A DNA stretch of 64,000 nucleotides, from NCBI GenBank assembly GCA_003996215.1, contig QJPP01001753.1, positions 1-64,000 of the forward strand, given 5' to 3'. Positions 35,154 to 47,375 of the stretch are shown piece after piece (the first letter of the stretch is position 1; the number at the start of each line of letters is the position of its first letter). The stretch is from Jaltomata sinuosa (Eukaryota; Streptophyta; Magnoliopsida; Solanales; Solanaceae). The position numbers and the translations under genes are program-made. The notes under the pieces were generated by a model. The model made no database searches, had not been told where the DNA came from, and saw only the letters and a program-made list of their open reading frames with translations.

Positions 35154-36112
35154 TACAATAAAAAACTCAATTAATACTCCAAGTTGATTAACCTTTCTAA
35201 AGCGTTAGTCATTAGACGACAGTTAGTAGTCCTGAATCCTTGTTGTTAATCATTTTCACCCGATTTTAATTTCTTGATTAACGCAAATTAAACCTAGGCT
35301 TGTTATAATGTTTGCAACCATTAGAAAATAGTAAAAATACAAAATTAATAGCGTATAATGCATACAATATGAACCCAATATCATACATAACCTAGATTGA
35401 TACTTTACCATGGATTCCACAACCCTAGTTGTGGGAGCTTAACTACTCATACTTTTAGAAGAAGAGAAGATAATAACATTCATACTAAAAGAAGGATTCT
35501 CATAAGTAATATGAACAATCAGTTCAATTCTCTAAGAACAATGAGCAAAATAATTCTCCAAATCCAAGAACAAGAAAAGTAACATATGTTTGTGTTTTTG
35601 AGCGCTACAACTCATTCAAAATATGCTTAAAATAAAGTGTGAAAAAATACCCTAGGAGTCCTATTTATAGGCAATTAAAAATTAAATCCGGATTGGTCTA
35701 GGAAAGGAAAGATGTGTCCAACAAACAAATGCCAAAATAGTCCATTTTGGTCAATAACGGACTATTTTCTTGGCCATTGTAACTTCCCAACTTTAACTAC
35801 TTTTTGATTCTGTAAATGACCCAAGGAACAGACCATTTTGAATAAGAATAGTCCATTGTCCTGTCCATTGTAACTCAAATTTTTGCATCAGCTTCTGTCT
35901 TTGGAGTTGAATGCAACGGTTGTAGAAATGGTTCATTTCAACTCACAACAATCAGCCAAATGTCTCGTTTTTGGACCATCTAAGCTCTTTGTTTCTTTAA
36001 GTCTATCTTTCTTGAAACACAACCAAAACACATAAATTTGCACAATATTTACTTGAAAACTTATGTCTACTCTTTGGTCAAAGGCGTAAAATATGATGTA
36101 AAGTACCGGCAT
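35154..36112 (-). repeat. Element I 5' LTR, 3'-truncated
   Basis: It aligns with 33082-34050 in direct repeat. The minus-strand start is at ~36112 (TGCCGGTACTTTACATC). The word block is at 35720-35870, then a strong TATA box, CCTATAAATAGGAC (minus strand), near 35655-35668. The U5 end is missing. Confidence 0.75.
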
Positions 36113-36280
36113 ATCATTTGGCGATTGTTTCCACCTCCTTCATGTGAATGCTTTTGAAACATCATCAAAAATGGCACCATTGAGGTGGAATGGTTCTTGA
36201 TTTGCCATTTTATTATCGTTTAATTCACTTATGCTAGTGTTGGGAACCACATGAGTGGAGGAGTGTAAAATGCTATTTAT
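36113..36280 (+). other. Junction between element I and element D
   Basis: A short non-coding stretch before the first recognisable gag of element D. Neither LTR nor primer-binding site of D is seen, so D is 5'-truncated. Confidence 0.5.
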
Positions 36281-37660
36281 TTGCCTGATGTGGTGGAGGA
36301 TGCAACATTCCAAGTTACTATCCCAATGCTCCAATTAATGCACATGAAAGGTTTATTCAGAGGACTTCATCATGAGGATGCTCACCAGCACATAAGAAAT
36401 TTTTTGGAAGTGTGTCAATTATTTGCCTTTAGCCAACATCACTCAAGAATCCATTTGGTTGGGCTTATTCCCCTTCTCTCTAATGGGAGAAGCTTATATT
36501 TGGTTTGAAGAACTACCACTAGGCACCATATCTATTTGGGATGAAATGTGCACTATATTCCTTGATAGATTCTTTCCCATTAACCAAATGCTTCACTTGA
36601 GAGATGAGATCATTAAGTTCAAACAAATCCAAGGTGAATGTCTCTATGAGGCTTGGTCAAGATTTATGAGGAAAGTGGCAAAATTCCCAACCCATGGCCT
36701 TCTGAATGCTATCCTCCTCCAACAATTCTACTGCTCTTTTGACTCCATAAATAAAACTATTATCAACACTTTGGCTGGAGGTTCTCTAATGGACCAAACA
36801 TTCAAGTTCGCTAAGGTGTTACTTGAGAGGATTACTAAAGCGAATCGTGATTGGAATACTTGGGGAGCCGAGGGTCAATGGGTGCTACCTCTGCTAACAT
36901 GCTTGATTAGTGGAAGAAAATGATGCACAAAAGCATAAAGAGTTAATAACTATCAAAACTCTCCTTGAATTTATGACTAAGCACGTGATAAATCAGAAAA
37001 TTGAGAGTGTAAATGCCACTAGCATTGGTGGAGCTGTAGATCCAGTAGATGATGGGTGCTACTCTTATGAGGATGGAGAAGTGTCATTCGTTGAAATTCA
37101 CGAGATGGGTTCCCATACAAATCTTCAAAGAGTTAATCAAAGTTATTGGAGACAATAGCATGGGAATCAAGGTCAAAACTATGTGGAGGACACCTCAAGA
37201 GTAGAAATCATGCTTGAAAGGGTATTAGAAAAGGTGGAGTCCACAAATGCGGGAGTCGGGGAGCTAAGAACTGAACTAGGACTCCTTGCTTAAATAGTAC
37301 GCTCACATTTTGTCGCTATCAAGCTTCTCAAAGAAAGAATGAATTGGCTCACCTCTCAATTCAAGTATGATAATACAATTAGCATTGAGGACGTTTTTGT
37401 TGAAGGGGAATAGTCAAGCCTTACTGATGGTAAGGGTCATGCCACAAACAAGCCCAGAAGCAAAAGGGTTATAGATAATAGTAATGTAGAGAATCATGAT
37501 CGATGGAATAAGATCCCCAAAGTTTATAAACCTTTCCCTAAATGTCCTCCTCTGTTCCCCCAACGCATAATTCATGAGAAAAAAAAGGCAGCAAACTAGA
37601 GGGTTTGAATCCATGTTGCAAAAAAATCTATCAATGTTCCACCAAAGCAGGCCCTTACTT
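36281..37660 (+). pseudogene. Athila-like element D gag
   Basis: Gag of a Ty3/gypsy Athila-type element. Frames 36281-36508 and 36423-36923 overlap with a shift near 36425: FRGLHHEDAHQHIRNFLEVC, then SLMGEAYIWFEELPLGTISIWDE, the RFFPINQMLHLRDEIIKFKQ core and SRFMRKVAKFPTHGLLNAILLQQFY. The frame 36910-37158 carries NDAQKHKELITIKTLLEFM, homologous to G2 gag at 54080-53990. Two or more frameshifts and a stop separate the parts. Confidence 0.82.
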
Positions 37661-38690
37661 AAATGTCTGATTATGCTAAATTTGTGAAAGAAATGTCTAC
37701 AAAGAACAACTTTTTAGAGCATAGGATCATCCACATGTCCTCTCAAAGTAGAACTATAAAACTAAACAAGTGTGAAATTGACTCAGATAACCAGGGTGTT
37801 TTTACTATTTGTGGTGTAAATGGGCTGCATAAGTCAACAAAGATTGTTTGTGATAAAAGTACAAGTATGAATTTTATATCTCCTAACACTTTCAAATGAT
37901 TGGAAACCATCCTGCCTACTATTACAAAGATGAAATTGCTTATGGAAGACCGCTCAATGAAATACCCCATTAGAATTTGTTATGACATATTAGTAAAAGT
38001 GGACCAGCTTGTGTATCCAGTAAATTTTGTGATACTTGATTGAACCGGTGGTTTTGAAATACCAATTATATTAGGACTGCTGTGTTTGACGATGGGTCGC
38101 ACATTGATTGATGTGAAATTAGGGGAGTCTAAATTCTCAATGAATGAGAAAGATATAATTTTTTATGTTTGTAGGTCCATAAAACAACCCAATGATCTCT
38201 ATATGGTCTTCACAATCGATAAGATTGAGGAGAGTGTTGAGCTTCAATCACAAGAAAGATTTGTGGATGAAGCATTGGAGGCTGTTTTTTCCAACTATGA
38301 TTGCGATGATATTGAGAAGTATGAGGAAGTGTGTAGTGCTTTGGTAGGAATAGGATCGTATTCCTACCCTCCAAAGAAACTTGATCTTGATATAAAGAAC
38401 TAACAAACTCCTTCATCCAAGCCCTCAATTATTGAACCCTGAGTCTTGGAGCTCAAGCTCTTGCCTTCGTACTTGAAGTATGCCTATTTAGGTGCCAATA
38501 ATACCTTACTGTTAATCATATCCAACAAATTAGAAGAAGGGAAAGTACGAGAGTTACTCGATATTTTGAAGAAGCATATTCGAACACTTGGTTGGACCAT
38601 TGCTGATATAATTGGCATATCTCCGGGAATATACACACACAATATTAACCTTCAAGAGAATTGCACACCATCAATTGAGCATCAATGAAG
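37661..38690 (+). pseudogene. Element D protease region
   Basis: The frame 37663-37899 (YAKFVKEMSTKNNFLEHRI, then VCDKSTSMNFISPNTF) is the gag-protease boundary of Athila elements; the expected D-L-G-A catalytic motif reads D-K-S-T. Frames 38086-38403 and 38446-38688 continue with decayed linker sequence (IKQPNDLYMVFTI; LLDILKKHIRTLGWTIADI) leading to reverse transcriptase. Stops separate the blocks. Confidence 0.7.
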
Positions 38691-39682
38691 ATTAAACCCA
38701 CTTATGCAAGAGGTGGTCCAAAAATAAATTATTATAAGGTTAGATGCGGGAGTTATTTTTCCAATATCCGACAGCACGTGGGTTAGTTTGGTCCAATGCG
38801 TACCCAAGAAAGGAGGAATCATTGTTGTTCCTAATGAGAAGGATGAAATGATATCCCTCCGGCTGGTGACTAGGTGGATAGTTTGCATGGATTATAGGAA
38901 GTTAAATTCATCTACGAAGAAAGACAATTTCCCTCTTCCATTTATAGATAAAATGCTTGATCGACTAGCAGGGTGCAATTATTATTATTTGCTTGATGGG
39001 TATTCAGGTTATAATCAAATCTCAATTGCTCCTGATGACTAAGAGAAAACGACATTCACTTGTCCCTGTGGGACCTTTGCATTCAAGAGAATGTCATTTG
39101 GACTTTGCAACACTCTGGCTACTTTTCAATAGTGCATGATGTCAATATTCTCAGACATGCTAGAAGACACCATGGAGATTTTCATGGATGATTTCTCCAT
39201 TGTGGGAGGTGCATTTGAAGATTGCCTATCTCACTTGGAAGATGTGCTTAAAAGATGTGAAGTTACTAATTTTGTTCTAAACTAGGAGAAATGTCACTTC
39301 ATGGTGAAAGAAGGAATTGTTCTCGGTCACAAAATATCCAAAAAGGGAATTGAAGTTGACCAAGCAAAAATTGAGGTTATTTCTAAGTTACCCCCTCCAA
39401 AAATGGTAAAAGGGGTGCGAAACTTCTTGGGTCACGCCAGATTCTATAGAAGATTCATTAAAGATTTCTCTAAAGTGGCCTATCCTTTGTGCAAATTACT
39501 AGAGAAGGATGCTAAGTTCAATTTTGATGATAATTGCATGAAAGCATTTCTCAAGTTGAAGGAAAATCTAACCTTAGCCCCTATCATTATAGCACTTGAT
39601 AGGTTAAAACCATTTGAGCTAATGTGCGACGTTAGTGGGGTAGCCTTGGGGTGGTGCTTGGTCAACAAAGAGATAAGCTTGA
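38691..39682 (+). pseudogene. Element D reverse transcriptase, cut by C LTR
   Basis: RT motifs run in order: WVSLVQCVPKKGG (~38780), VCMDYRKLNSSTKKDNFPLPF, YYLLDGYSGYNQI, FAFKRMSFGLCNT, and the active site MEIFMDDFSIVGG near 39175-39215, whose two Asp are intact. The open part 39301-39687 holds GIVLGHKISKKGIEVDQAKIEV, the VRNFLGHARFYRRFIKDFS thumb and the RNase H start (FELMCDVSGVALG). Stops lie near 39042, 39130 and 39285. The frame ends at the C copy 3 LTR at 39683; RNase H and integrase are not found beyond it. Confidence 0.85.
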
Positions 39683-42600
39683 TGTAATGAACCTTCTGGT
39701 CATCTATGCATTTTCTCTTTTCTTGTACTATTAGAGTAAGCCTATAGCTGCCCTAAGTCATTTATGGCTTGTTGGGGGCGGTAGTTCGATGCTCGAGTCG
39801 TGTGTTTGGTCTTTTTCGATGTCCTTTATTATATAGCTTTAGGCTTTTGAAATTGTTGACTTTGGTCAACATTCTTGGTGAATGTGCTCAAAATAAAATT
39901 TTGACCATTCTGTTAGCTCTGGAGCATGGACTTTGGTCTAGTAGGACCTTTGGTCTAGATCAGGGAGCTATTCAGCTTGAAATTCTCTCTCGTTCTTTGT
40001 TTTCAGGACAATTAGGTTGTTTAGTTGACTCTGGTCAACATTTGGAAAAGATAGCCTCGAAGGGAAATTTTGTCAGCATTGTTTGCTCTAGAACATCGAG
40101 TTTAGGCTAGAGGGACCACTGGTTTGAGTCCCGAGGCTTCCAGACTTAATTTTTGTTATTGGGTTTTGTTTTGGAAATAGTTGGCCATAGGTTGATATTT
40201 GGGCGCAAGGCCCACTTTTCATTAAATCGAACTCCTATAGGATTTTCATTTATTCCATTGGATCCGGAATGATATTTCTAGTCAAGTATCTTAGTTTCTT
40301 TTCTTGCACGGTGTCCCGAATGAGTCCTGTGGGCCCATCCGGAGGCTTTTCTCCCCATAGTTTTCTGCTGGTAGATATTGCTGGTATAGGCCTCAGGCCT
40401 TAATTGTGATCATTAGGCCCTTCATGCAATCATGATGAATGTCATGTGGACCTTATACATTTGCTCTTCGCGATCGTGAAGTCTCTCATCGCGACCGCGA
40501 TGTTATCCTTTTTCCCTTGCTCTACGCGATCGCGGGCTCCCTCCTCACGATTGTGATGTAATACCTTCCTTTGTGATCTTCGCGACTCCATGGATAGTCC
40601 TCTCGATCGCAATGGTCTAGCTAGCTTTGTCCTCACGACTGTGAGGGGTCCCTTCACGACAGCGATGAAAGACCCCTGGGGAGTATATAAACTCCCCACT
40701 CCGTCTTCTTTACTCCAAAATATGATTCCACCATTGTTTTTTGCTCCAAGCTCACCTAAACTATTTATTTACTCAATTCTTGGTGTTAGGGTCTAAATTT
40801 CTTGCTTGTGACAATTCCTCCATCATAAATTATAAGTTTTATCCGCTTTATTGAGTTAAATTTTCTCATTTAATTCTTCAATTGCTCTTGTGAATGGCTG
40901 GCTGGTTTGAGCCATTTCCTTTGATTAAGTTCCTTTTCTAATCTGAGCATGCACACTTAGGAGTGTGGTGATCGTTGTGCGCTCTTTTATTTTTGGTTTT
41001 GGGTTATGGGGCCTACGGGCCTGCCAGTAGCCCGAATTTCAACCCAGCTGTGTTTATAGCATTATAGGTATCGTTAGTCTTATATTAACTCCTAAATTGC
41101 TGTATTGATAGTAGCTTTGCGATTTGGAGCTTTCCAGAGCAGTTCTAGCTTGGACAATGCCGTCTTCGCAGCTAGTCATCGGATGACAGGTAGGTTATGG
41201 TCTTCCCTACCTAGACTCTACATATATAGGCTATAAATGTATTAATTATTATCCTTAGGTGGGTTGTATTAGGTTGGTACCCTCTGACCTTGTCCGCCTT
41301 TTCTGTTTGTTTATTTCATACATTATTTATAGTATTCGTGTAGTATTGTACATTACCCTTATGGTCCTGTGTGGCCTTGTATTGACTCTGGAACATAGAT
41401 GGTAGGTTATTTGGGAATGTCCGCGAGTCCCAGATATCTAGATATTGCTTTAGGATGGCTAACTGTGTTGTAGAACTGATCGTGCGTGTGTACGGCCGAT
41501 TGGAATGTTTGTGAGCCATTGTGGGCTAATTTATATTGTTTGCAAGCATATCATTCATGCAAGGGTTTTTCTGTATGTTTTACTACTTAGTTGGATTCAG
41601 GCCTACTATAAATGGCTTTTCTAAACTTGCATGGCCACGATGGCCCATTTTTGGTAATATGACTTTGAGAGTATTTTAAAACTGGCTTTAATGAAACCTC
41701 TTGGAGAAAAGAGAATACTATGAATATTTGATTACCAGTTTTCACTTATACTAGGCTTGGTTGTGCCCGAGTGCAAGACTTGATTTACTACCATTTTAGA
41801 CCCGGGTACATGCCGGGCACACTATTTAGGGATTTTTAACACCTGACTACTGATTTAGACCCAGAAATACTCTGGGCACCCTTTATTAGGGTTATTGAGA
41901 TTTGGCTACTGTTTTAGACCCAGTTCAATCCCAGACACATACTTCGAGGTTCTAATTCTCTGAGATTTCGCTTTCGTTACTATATGTGGTCGCAGACCTC
42001 TATAGGCCCTTTGTTCCAGGACTTGGCTATGGGCCGAGCATGCCAGAAGAGGGGTATATAATGTAGCCTTAGGTATAAGGGGAATATCCCATCATGGGTC
42101 CTCCAGCTAGGCCTACGGATGCCAGGGGAGATGCTTACAGGGTTACTATTACCGGTTCTATCATCATTATCATGCATACTTCACTAGAATTCCATCCTTG
42201 TTTGTTGTGTGTTCAGTGTATGCTCCGGTTGTATGGGCAGCCGGAGGATTTGTTTTCACTTGATTGCATTCCTCGGTTGTATGGGAGGCCGTTGGGACTG
42301 TCGGTAGCTTATATTACTCTCGTCGCTTTATAGAGCTGGTTATGGTTCTTATTTGTTGGTGGTTTAGCAGTTATTAGCCTGTTGAGGCTCCAGCTGTGGG
42401 ATTTTTATTATTGAAAGGGCTAGTGAGTCCTATATTATTGAGGAATTTTTCTGTGACCTTTTTAGCAGATTGTGAGTTTCTGGTTCCATTCTTATCATGA
42501 TTTGAGTAGTATTTCTCGGTTATTGTGCTCTAGTTATTCCATCCTAGGATTGTACTTGTGAGGTGGATTCCTGTTTATGCTATCTTGAAGTTGGATTGGT

Positions 42601-43423
42601 ATTATGATTTCCTTATTCTCGTTGGTTCATCTTGAGTATGTTAAACTGCTTTCCTTCTTTTCCTTTTACTTGAGGTTACCAGTATACCGCCATGTTCCTA
42701 AACTCTCTCCTTTTTATATACTATTATTGCAAGGATTCCAGGTGCATTCTTTTTTCTTCCACCTGTATTTATGTGTTATGTATATCTTCTATGCTAGCAT
42801 TGTTTGCTTATAACTCTTAGTTGTCTATTCTCCATTCTAGTTCCTTGTGCTTTATCTATTGCTTCTATGATTGCTTTTTTGCTACCTGCTACTTACTATT
42901 TTTATATCTTATATGTGCTCGGTCGGCTGATGATTCCTACTGAGTACCCGTTGCTTAGCAATTGGTGCTTATACTGCACTTTTGCTTCTTTCTGGTGCAG
43001 ATATTAGTTGAGCTTTTGCCGTTGATCGCGTTGGAGACTCGTGCAACTTTTGGATATTTGAGACTAGGGTGATCGTCTGACGGTCGGGGCTTTACCATAT
43101 CTTATCTTTTGTACTATTATTCTTTGTATATTCAGATACAGTTGTACTAATCATTTTGGTTAGTTCTAGCACTTGTATTCTATTCGAAGATTCTGTACTA
43201 TTGATACCAAGTCTTGGGGTTGGTGTAGTTTCATTATATATATATATATTCAGGTTATTTCTTTTGCTTGGCCTATCTTTACATTATTTTTCTGCTTATT
43301 TCTGCTTATGGTGCATATTGGTTAGGTAGTAGCCTATTACTAATCATTCAGGGCTACGGGGATTTGTTCTCCTACTAGAGGGGTTATAGGTGCCATTATG
43401 ACTTGAGAAATTGGGTCATGACA
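39683..43423 (+). repeat. Family C copy 3: long LTR (~3.7 kb)
   Basis: It starts TGTAATGAACCTTCTGG at 39683, inside element D, and ends GGGTCATGACA before the primer-binding site TTGGTATTAGAGCTC (43426). Positions 40460-40675 hold CGCGATCGC-type words, then GAGTATATAAACTCC (40681-40695), a good TATA box. Positions ~41735-41960 hold three ~75-bp tandem units beginning TTAGACCC. A (TA)n run lies near 43234. No gene is supported. Confidence 0.85.
40681..40695 (+). promoter_or_regulatory. Probable TATA box of C copy 3 LTR
   Basis: GAGTATATAAACTCC directly follows the CGCGATCGC word block. It is the strongest TATA candidate in this LTR, so transcription would start about 30 bp downstream, near 40720. 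Confidence 0.55.
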
Positions 43424-43629
43424 GCTTGGTATTAGAGCTCTACGTTCACTGGTGTCGTGGTACAGAAGCAAGTGTCTAAGTAGAGTCTCGCGGATCAATA
43501 CGATGACGTTTGTATCCTATCTGCGAGAGGCTACAGGGCATTGTTAGGATAAGTTTCATCTTCTTGGCTCCTTATCGTGCGTTCCTAGCTCTATTGACTT
43601 CTAACACTTTGGTTGTTTCATTCCTTCTC

Positions 43630-44850
43630 AGATGCCTAAGACGAGTTTGGTAATATTTGGTGTCGAGGCTTCTGTTCCTGCTGCTTCAGTGCTTCTATCA
43701 ATCCTAGGACTTCTAAGTAGGAATTTACCATATCAGATGGGGGGTTTGGGACCAGCCCAACCTCCGATTGGATTCACAGCTGCCCTAATTCTATAAGACA
43801 CCATGGCTAGGACTCTGAGTCCTCCGGTGGGTGTTTCGGTACCTGGTTTTACGAGTGGTGCTACAGTTAGGGTTGAGTTTCCAGTCATTCAGCAGAGTGG
43901 TATGTCAGTATTGGAGTATGAGGTGAGATTTCCCGAGATGGTTAGGCGTACTGCTAGGACTGTGCCTTCAGAGTTTGATAAAGGTCAGAGCTTTGTTAGA
44001 GGTTTGATTTCACCTCTCCATTTTTTGACCGAGCACTTAGTTTCAGTTTGGACAACTTTCCTTCAGGTAGGGGATCATGCTTAGGCTACTGAGGGTTTAT
44101 GTCGTGAGGCTTATGGAGGTAGTGCTAAGAAATATCATCGCCAGGACAGTTCCCGAGGTTCTCTGACTTGAGGTAGGGGATTCTATACCAGATATAGGTT
44201 CCATTGCTTTATATCTACCTGGCCAGTTTTAGTTACTCCACAGGTTTTAGAGGGTGGTGGTACAGGGCATATCAAGTAAAGTGGATTTGGGTTCGCTTTC
44301 AGGTTGTGTAGGCCGTGGTGGCCAGTTAGGTTCAGTGAGATCTCTTCTCCCGTATGTATCCATTGGGATTTGCTTTCAGTACGGTGCAAAAGCAGTACCG
44401 TGAGCATGGGGACTTTGCTAGGGATTGTCCTACGATCCCACCTTCCAGTCAGTAGGTTCAACAGGTGTTATCTCCCAGGGCTCTAGTACCACCAGCTAGA
44501 GGTAGAGTGCAGGGTAGTAGAGGTGTTCCCCAGGTAGCGATATGTAGTGTGCAAGGTTGCGGGGGTAGTCCCTAGACGGTTAGAGGTGGCTTTCAGCTAG
44601 TAGGTTCAGGTATCCGTCCAGAGTCGACAGGCATTGTGCATTGGGGAAAGGCTTTCTTGGGTTGCTATGGTTGTGGAGTGGTTGGTCACTATTTTAGAGA
44701 TTGTCCTTGGTGAGGGATGGTTGAGCCTTCAGCTTGAACTACTCATTCCAGAGTTAGATCCTGTTCGATTGATGCCCTTCCTGGTGGGCCAGAGGTAGAG
44801 TTTCCTGATATCGGTGCTCCAGGAAAGGCTTTTGTTACCTTCGTCTTGTG
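43630..44850 (+). pseudogene. Family C copy 3 gag
   Basis: It is homologous to copy 1 gag (18050-19246). The open part 43803-44084 contains VRVEFPVIQQSGMSVLEYEVRFPEMVRRTARTVPSEF in one frame and ends near 44084. A knuckle near 44655-44705 reads CYGCGVVGHYFRDCP followed by a stop (CPW-stop), better preserved than in copy 1. The intervening sequence has stops. Confidence 0.75.
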
Positions 44851-45640
44851 ATAGTACTGCTTGCGCTGCGATTCTATCCCTTCTTTTATTTATTTTCTTA
44901 TATGCCTACTTGCTACTTGCTACTTGTTAAGTTGTTTGACTACTTGAGTGTAGTGTTTATGTGTTGTTTTCTTGGTAGCTTATTCCATAGTAGTGGATGA
45001 GGTGAGTTATCCTTGTGAGGTGATTTACCCAGAGTTGTAGCTCGTGGGTAGTTCTTGTTAGTCTCTTTTCTGGTTGGGTTTGTTTCTTGTTTCGTTGTTG
45101 TTCTATGCTTGTGTTGATTCTTCCTTGTTGAGCGGTCCTAGATGGTTGTTGCCTAGGCTGTTATCTAGCGTTTGCTAGAGATCCTTGATTAGTTTGGTTT
45201 TCTCGGGGGTTTAGAGTCGACCTTCTTTGTTTGGTTGGTTTAGGAGGTTGGCAGGTATGTGGGTTGTTCCCCTAGTCTTCCTCAGTTTCTTGTCCGGTTG
45301 GGTTGTATTATTGTTTCCCCAGTTCCAGTTGGAATGAATTTTGATCTTACTTCTCTAGTTGAGTTTTTTATTGTGGCTTTGTTGTTGAGTTTTGACTATG
45401 GAATTGTGGCTAAGTGTGCCAGTAAGAGTTGTAGGAGCTAAGGGAACAACTCCAGAGTCTTCTGAGATAGAAGACGTGGAAATTAGTGTAGCCTTGGAAA
45501 AGGTTTCATTTGGTTTGCGAAGGAGGGTGATCACTCTTTGTGTGTATGTATGTGTTTTAGTAGCTTGTTGAGGTGACATTCGAGAGTTTGCTTTGGGCTT
45601 GTATATTGGTGATTTGCATCGACCGCATTCAGGTTGTGGT
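44851..45640 (+). other. Family C copy 3 internal, non-coding
   Basis: It matches 19247-20100 of copy 1 but has no open frame; it is probably decayed protease/pol. The sequence gives way to copia coding sequence near 45640. No 3' LTR of this copy is found. Confidence 0.55.
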
Positions 45641-46050
45641 GTTATTCCTTTGATAGACACTAACAGAAAGGAGTTATTTGAAGCAAAGGAGCTAGCACTC
45701 AAGGCAAACATAGTGCGAGGTCAAAATACCAACAACAAAAAGCATACTAATAAGTCTCAAGGTTACAATCCTAATAACCCCAATTTTAAGAAAAAGAAAA
45801 GTTCTTGTTTTACCTGTGGAAAACCAGGTCATCATGTCGCACAGTGCAGAAAAAAGTTAAGAAATAACAAAGAAAATGGTTACCCTCCTAAAGCTAACTT
45901 ACCTAAATGAGATGATATTATTCCATCTGTCATTTCTCAAATGAATATTGTAGCATATGTAAAAAAAATAGGTGGTAGACTCTGGGGCTACTCGACACAA
46001 CTGTTCAAATCGAGAAGCATTTTCCTCCTATACACCAATAGGGGATGACA
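45641..46050 (+). pseudogene. Ty1/copia gag knuckle and protease start (5' end of split copia)
   Basis: An open frame to 45910 covers the gag C-terminus with a good CCHC knuckle, CFTCGKPGHHVAQC (45809-45850), after a Lys/Asn-rich stretch. After a stop at 45910, the protease start appears in a shifted frame, with D-S-G-A-T-R-H at ~45977-45997 (catalytic Asp and Gly present). Sequence stops at the element G2 LTR remnant near 46051. The 5' LTR and most of gag are absent. Confidence 0.8.
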
Positions 46051-47358
46051 GGATGGCGGAATTGGGATGTTATCACTACAATCACAATTTAATTAAAAAG
46101 CAATAAATAAAGGCGGGTGTACCAAGTTGACTAGACAACTAGGGATGCATATTTGATGGGGCTTTAGTTATGGGATAGGGTGATTATCAATTCATACTTA
46201 TTATCGCTTAATGACATAAGTAGCATTGGTCATGGGTAAGAATTGCTTATCTCTCGATCAACAATCTTATACCCGATCGAGATCATCGGTTTGATCAATA
46301 AACAACCAATCTAAGCTTGGGGAGGTCACACTATCTCTACCTTAGACCCTTAAATGGGTGATTCCGTCGATAAGAGCTATCTCTAGACACTAATCTGAGT
46401 GGAATCCCAAGTTCCCACTAGTAATTTCACGTCTGAAATAATGAAATACTTTCTCAAGCAATCACATAGTCAAGTAATGAAAATTAATGTTTGCAACCAC
46501 CAATTTTAGGATTAAAACTTGGTGAAATTACTAGACCCTTGTCAATTAAGCAATTATAAGCAAGAATAAATAACACCCACACCCATTTGTTAAGCACCCA
46601 TTATCAATACACCCCTAGACAAGAGAATTTAGCCACTCATAGCAAGAGAGAAAGAGATACCAACTGGGTAATTCAAAATCTCTTCCATTAGAGCTGAATC
46701 TCAAGTTCTAGATTCAATTTGAGCACACAAGTGTTAACCAAGAGAATAGATTGAAACCCTCTTCTCAATGGAGGTGAAAAACTTAGATTCAAAGCAAATA
46801 GCTCTTCAGAACATTCAGGACTTAAAAAAGTTTTTTACAATTGTGCCTAACTAGGCCTTTTATAGTTTCCCAAAACATCACTAAAAATTACGACAAAAAT
46901 TCCCTTCGGGAGGTGTGCGGTGCGATATGCAGTTTGCACGTTGTGATGTGCACATTGCACACTGCCTCCAATTGAACCAGTGACTTCACCTATCTTTCGG
47001 AGCTCCGTGCGAAGGGGGTGCAGTTTGCACCTTGAGATGTGCGCGTCGCACAATGATTGCACCCCCTTAACAGATTCTTCAGTGACTTTTGTAGCTTCAT
47101 GCAGAGGAGGTGCGGTTCGCACCTCGGCTTGTGCGTGTCGCACGACCACCGCATCTTCAATCAGAATCTTCAGCTTTTTCGAACACTTCACACTTCACTC
47201 CTTGAGCCCTTTTTGGGTCCATTTCCTTATTTATCATCATCTATCAAAAGTACCTGCATAGACATTAATAAAGGCCATAAGAACCTCTAAATCTATTCAA
47301 AATGTAGAAATAATTCATGGATATAGGCTCAATAAGCTGGTAGATTACTGACTTATCA
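46051..47358 (-). repeat. 3' LTR of G2, end-truncated
   Basis: The minus-strand start TGATAAGTCAGTAATC is at 47358. It aligns with 54515-55827. The GTGCGA/TCGCAC word block is at 46905-47160, then the TATA box CTATAAAAGGCC (minus) near 46853-46866. The end corresponding to 54335-54514 is absent. Confidence 0.85.
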
Positions 47359-47375
47359 AACCCCCAAACTTGAAC
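47359..47375 (-). promoter_or_regulatory. Polypurine tract of G2
   Basis: On the minus strand CAAGTTTGGGGGTT sits directly against the 3' LTR start, the position where plus-strand synthesis is primed. Confidence 0.7.

Noticed and set aside
38691..39682. Possible endogenous pararetrovirus polymerase
   Set aside because: The RT is followed in family members (G2) by integrase and flanked by LTRs and a polypurine tract; motifs are Ty3/gypsy Athila type.
42094..43007. Several 67-79 codon plus-strand frames
   Set aside because: They are within the family C LTR and not open in the other copy at 21400-22400.
46847..47290. Frames of 77-114 codons on both strands in the G2 LTR
   Set aside because: Same cause as above; the mate LTR does not keep them open.
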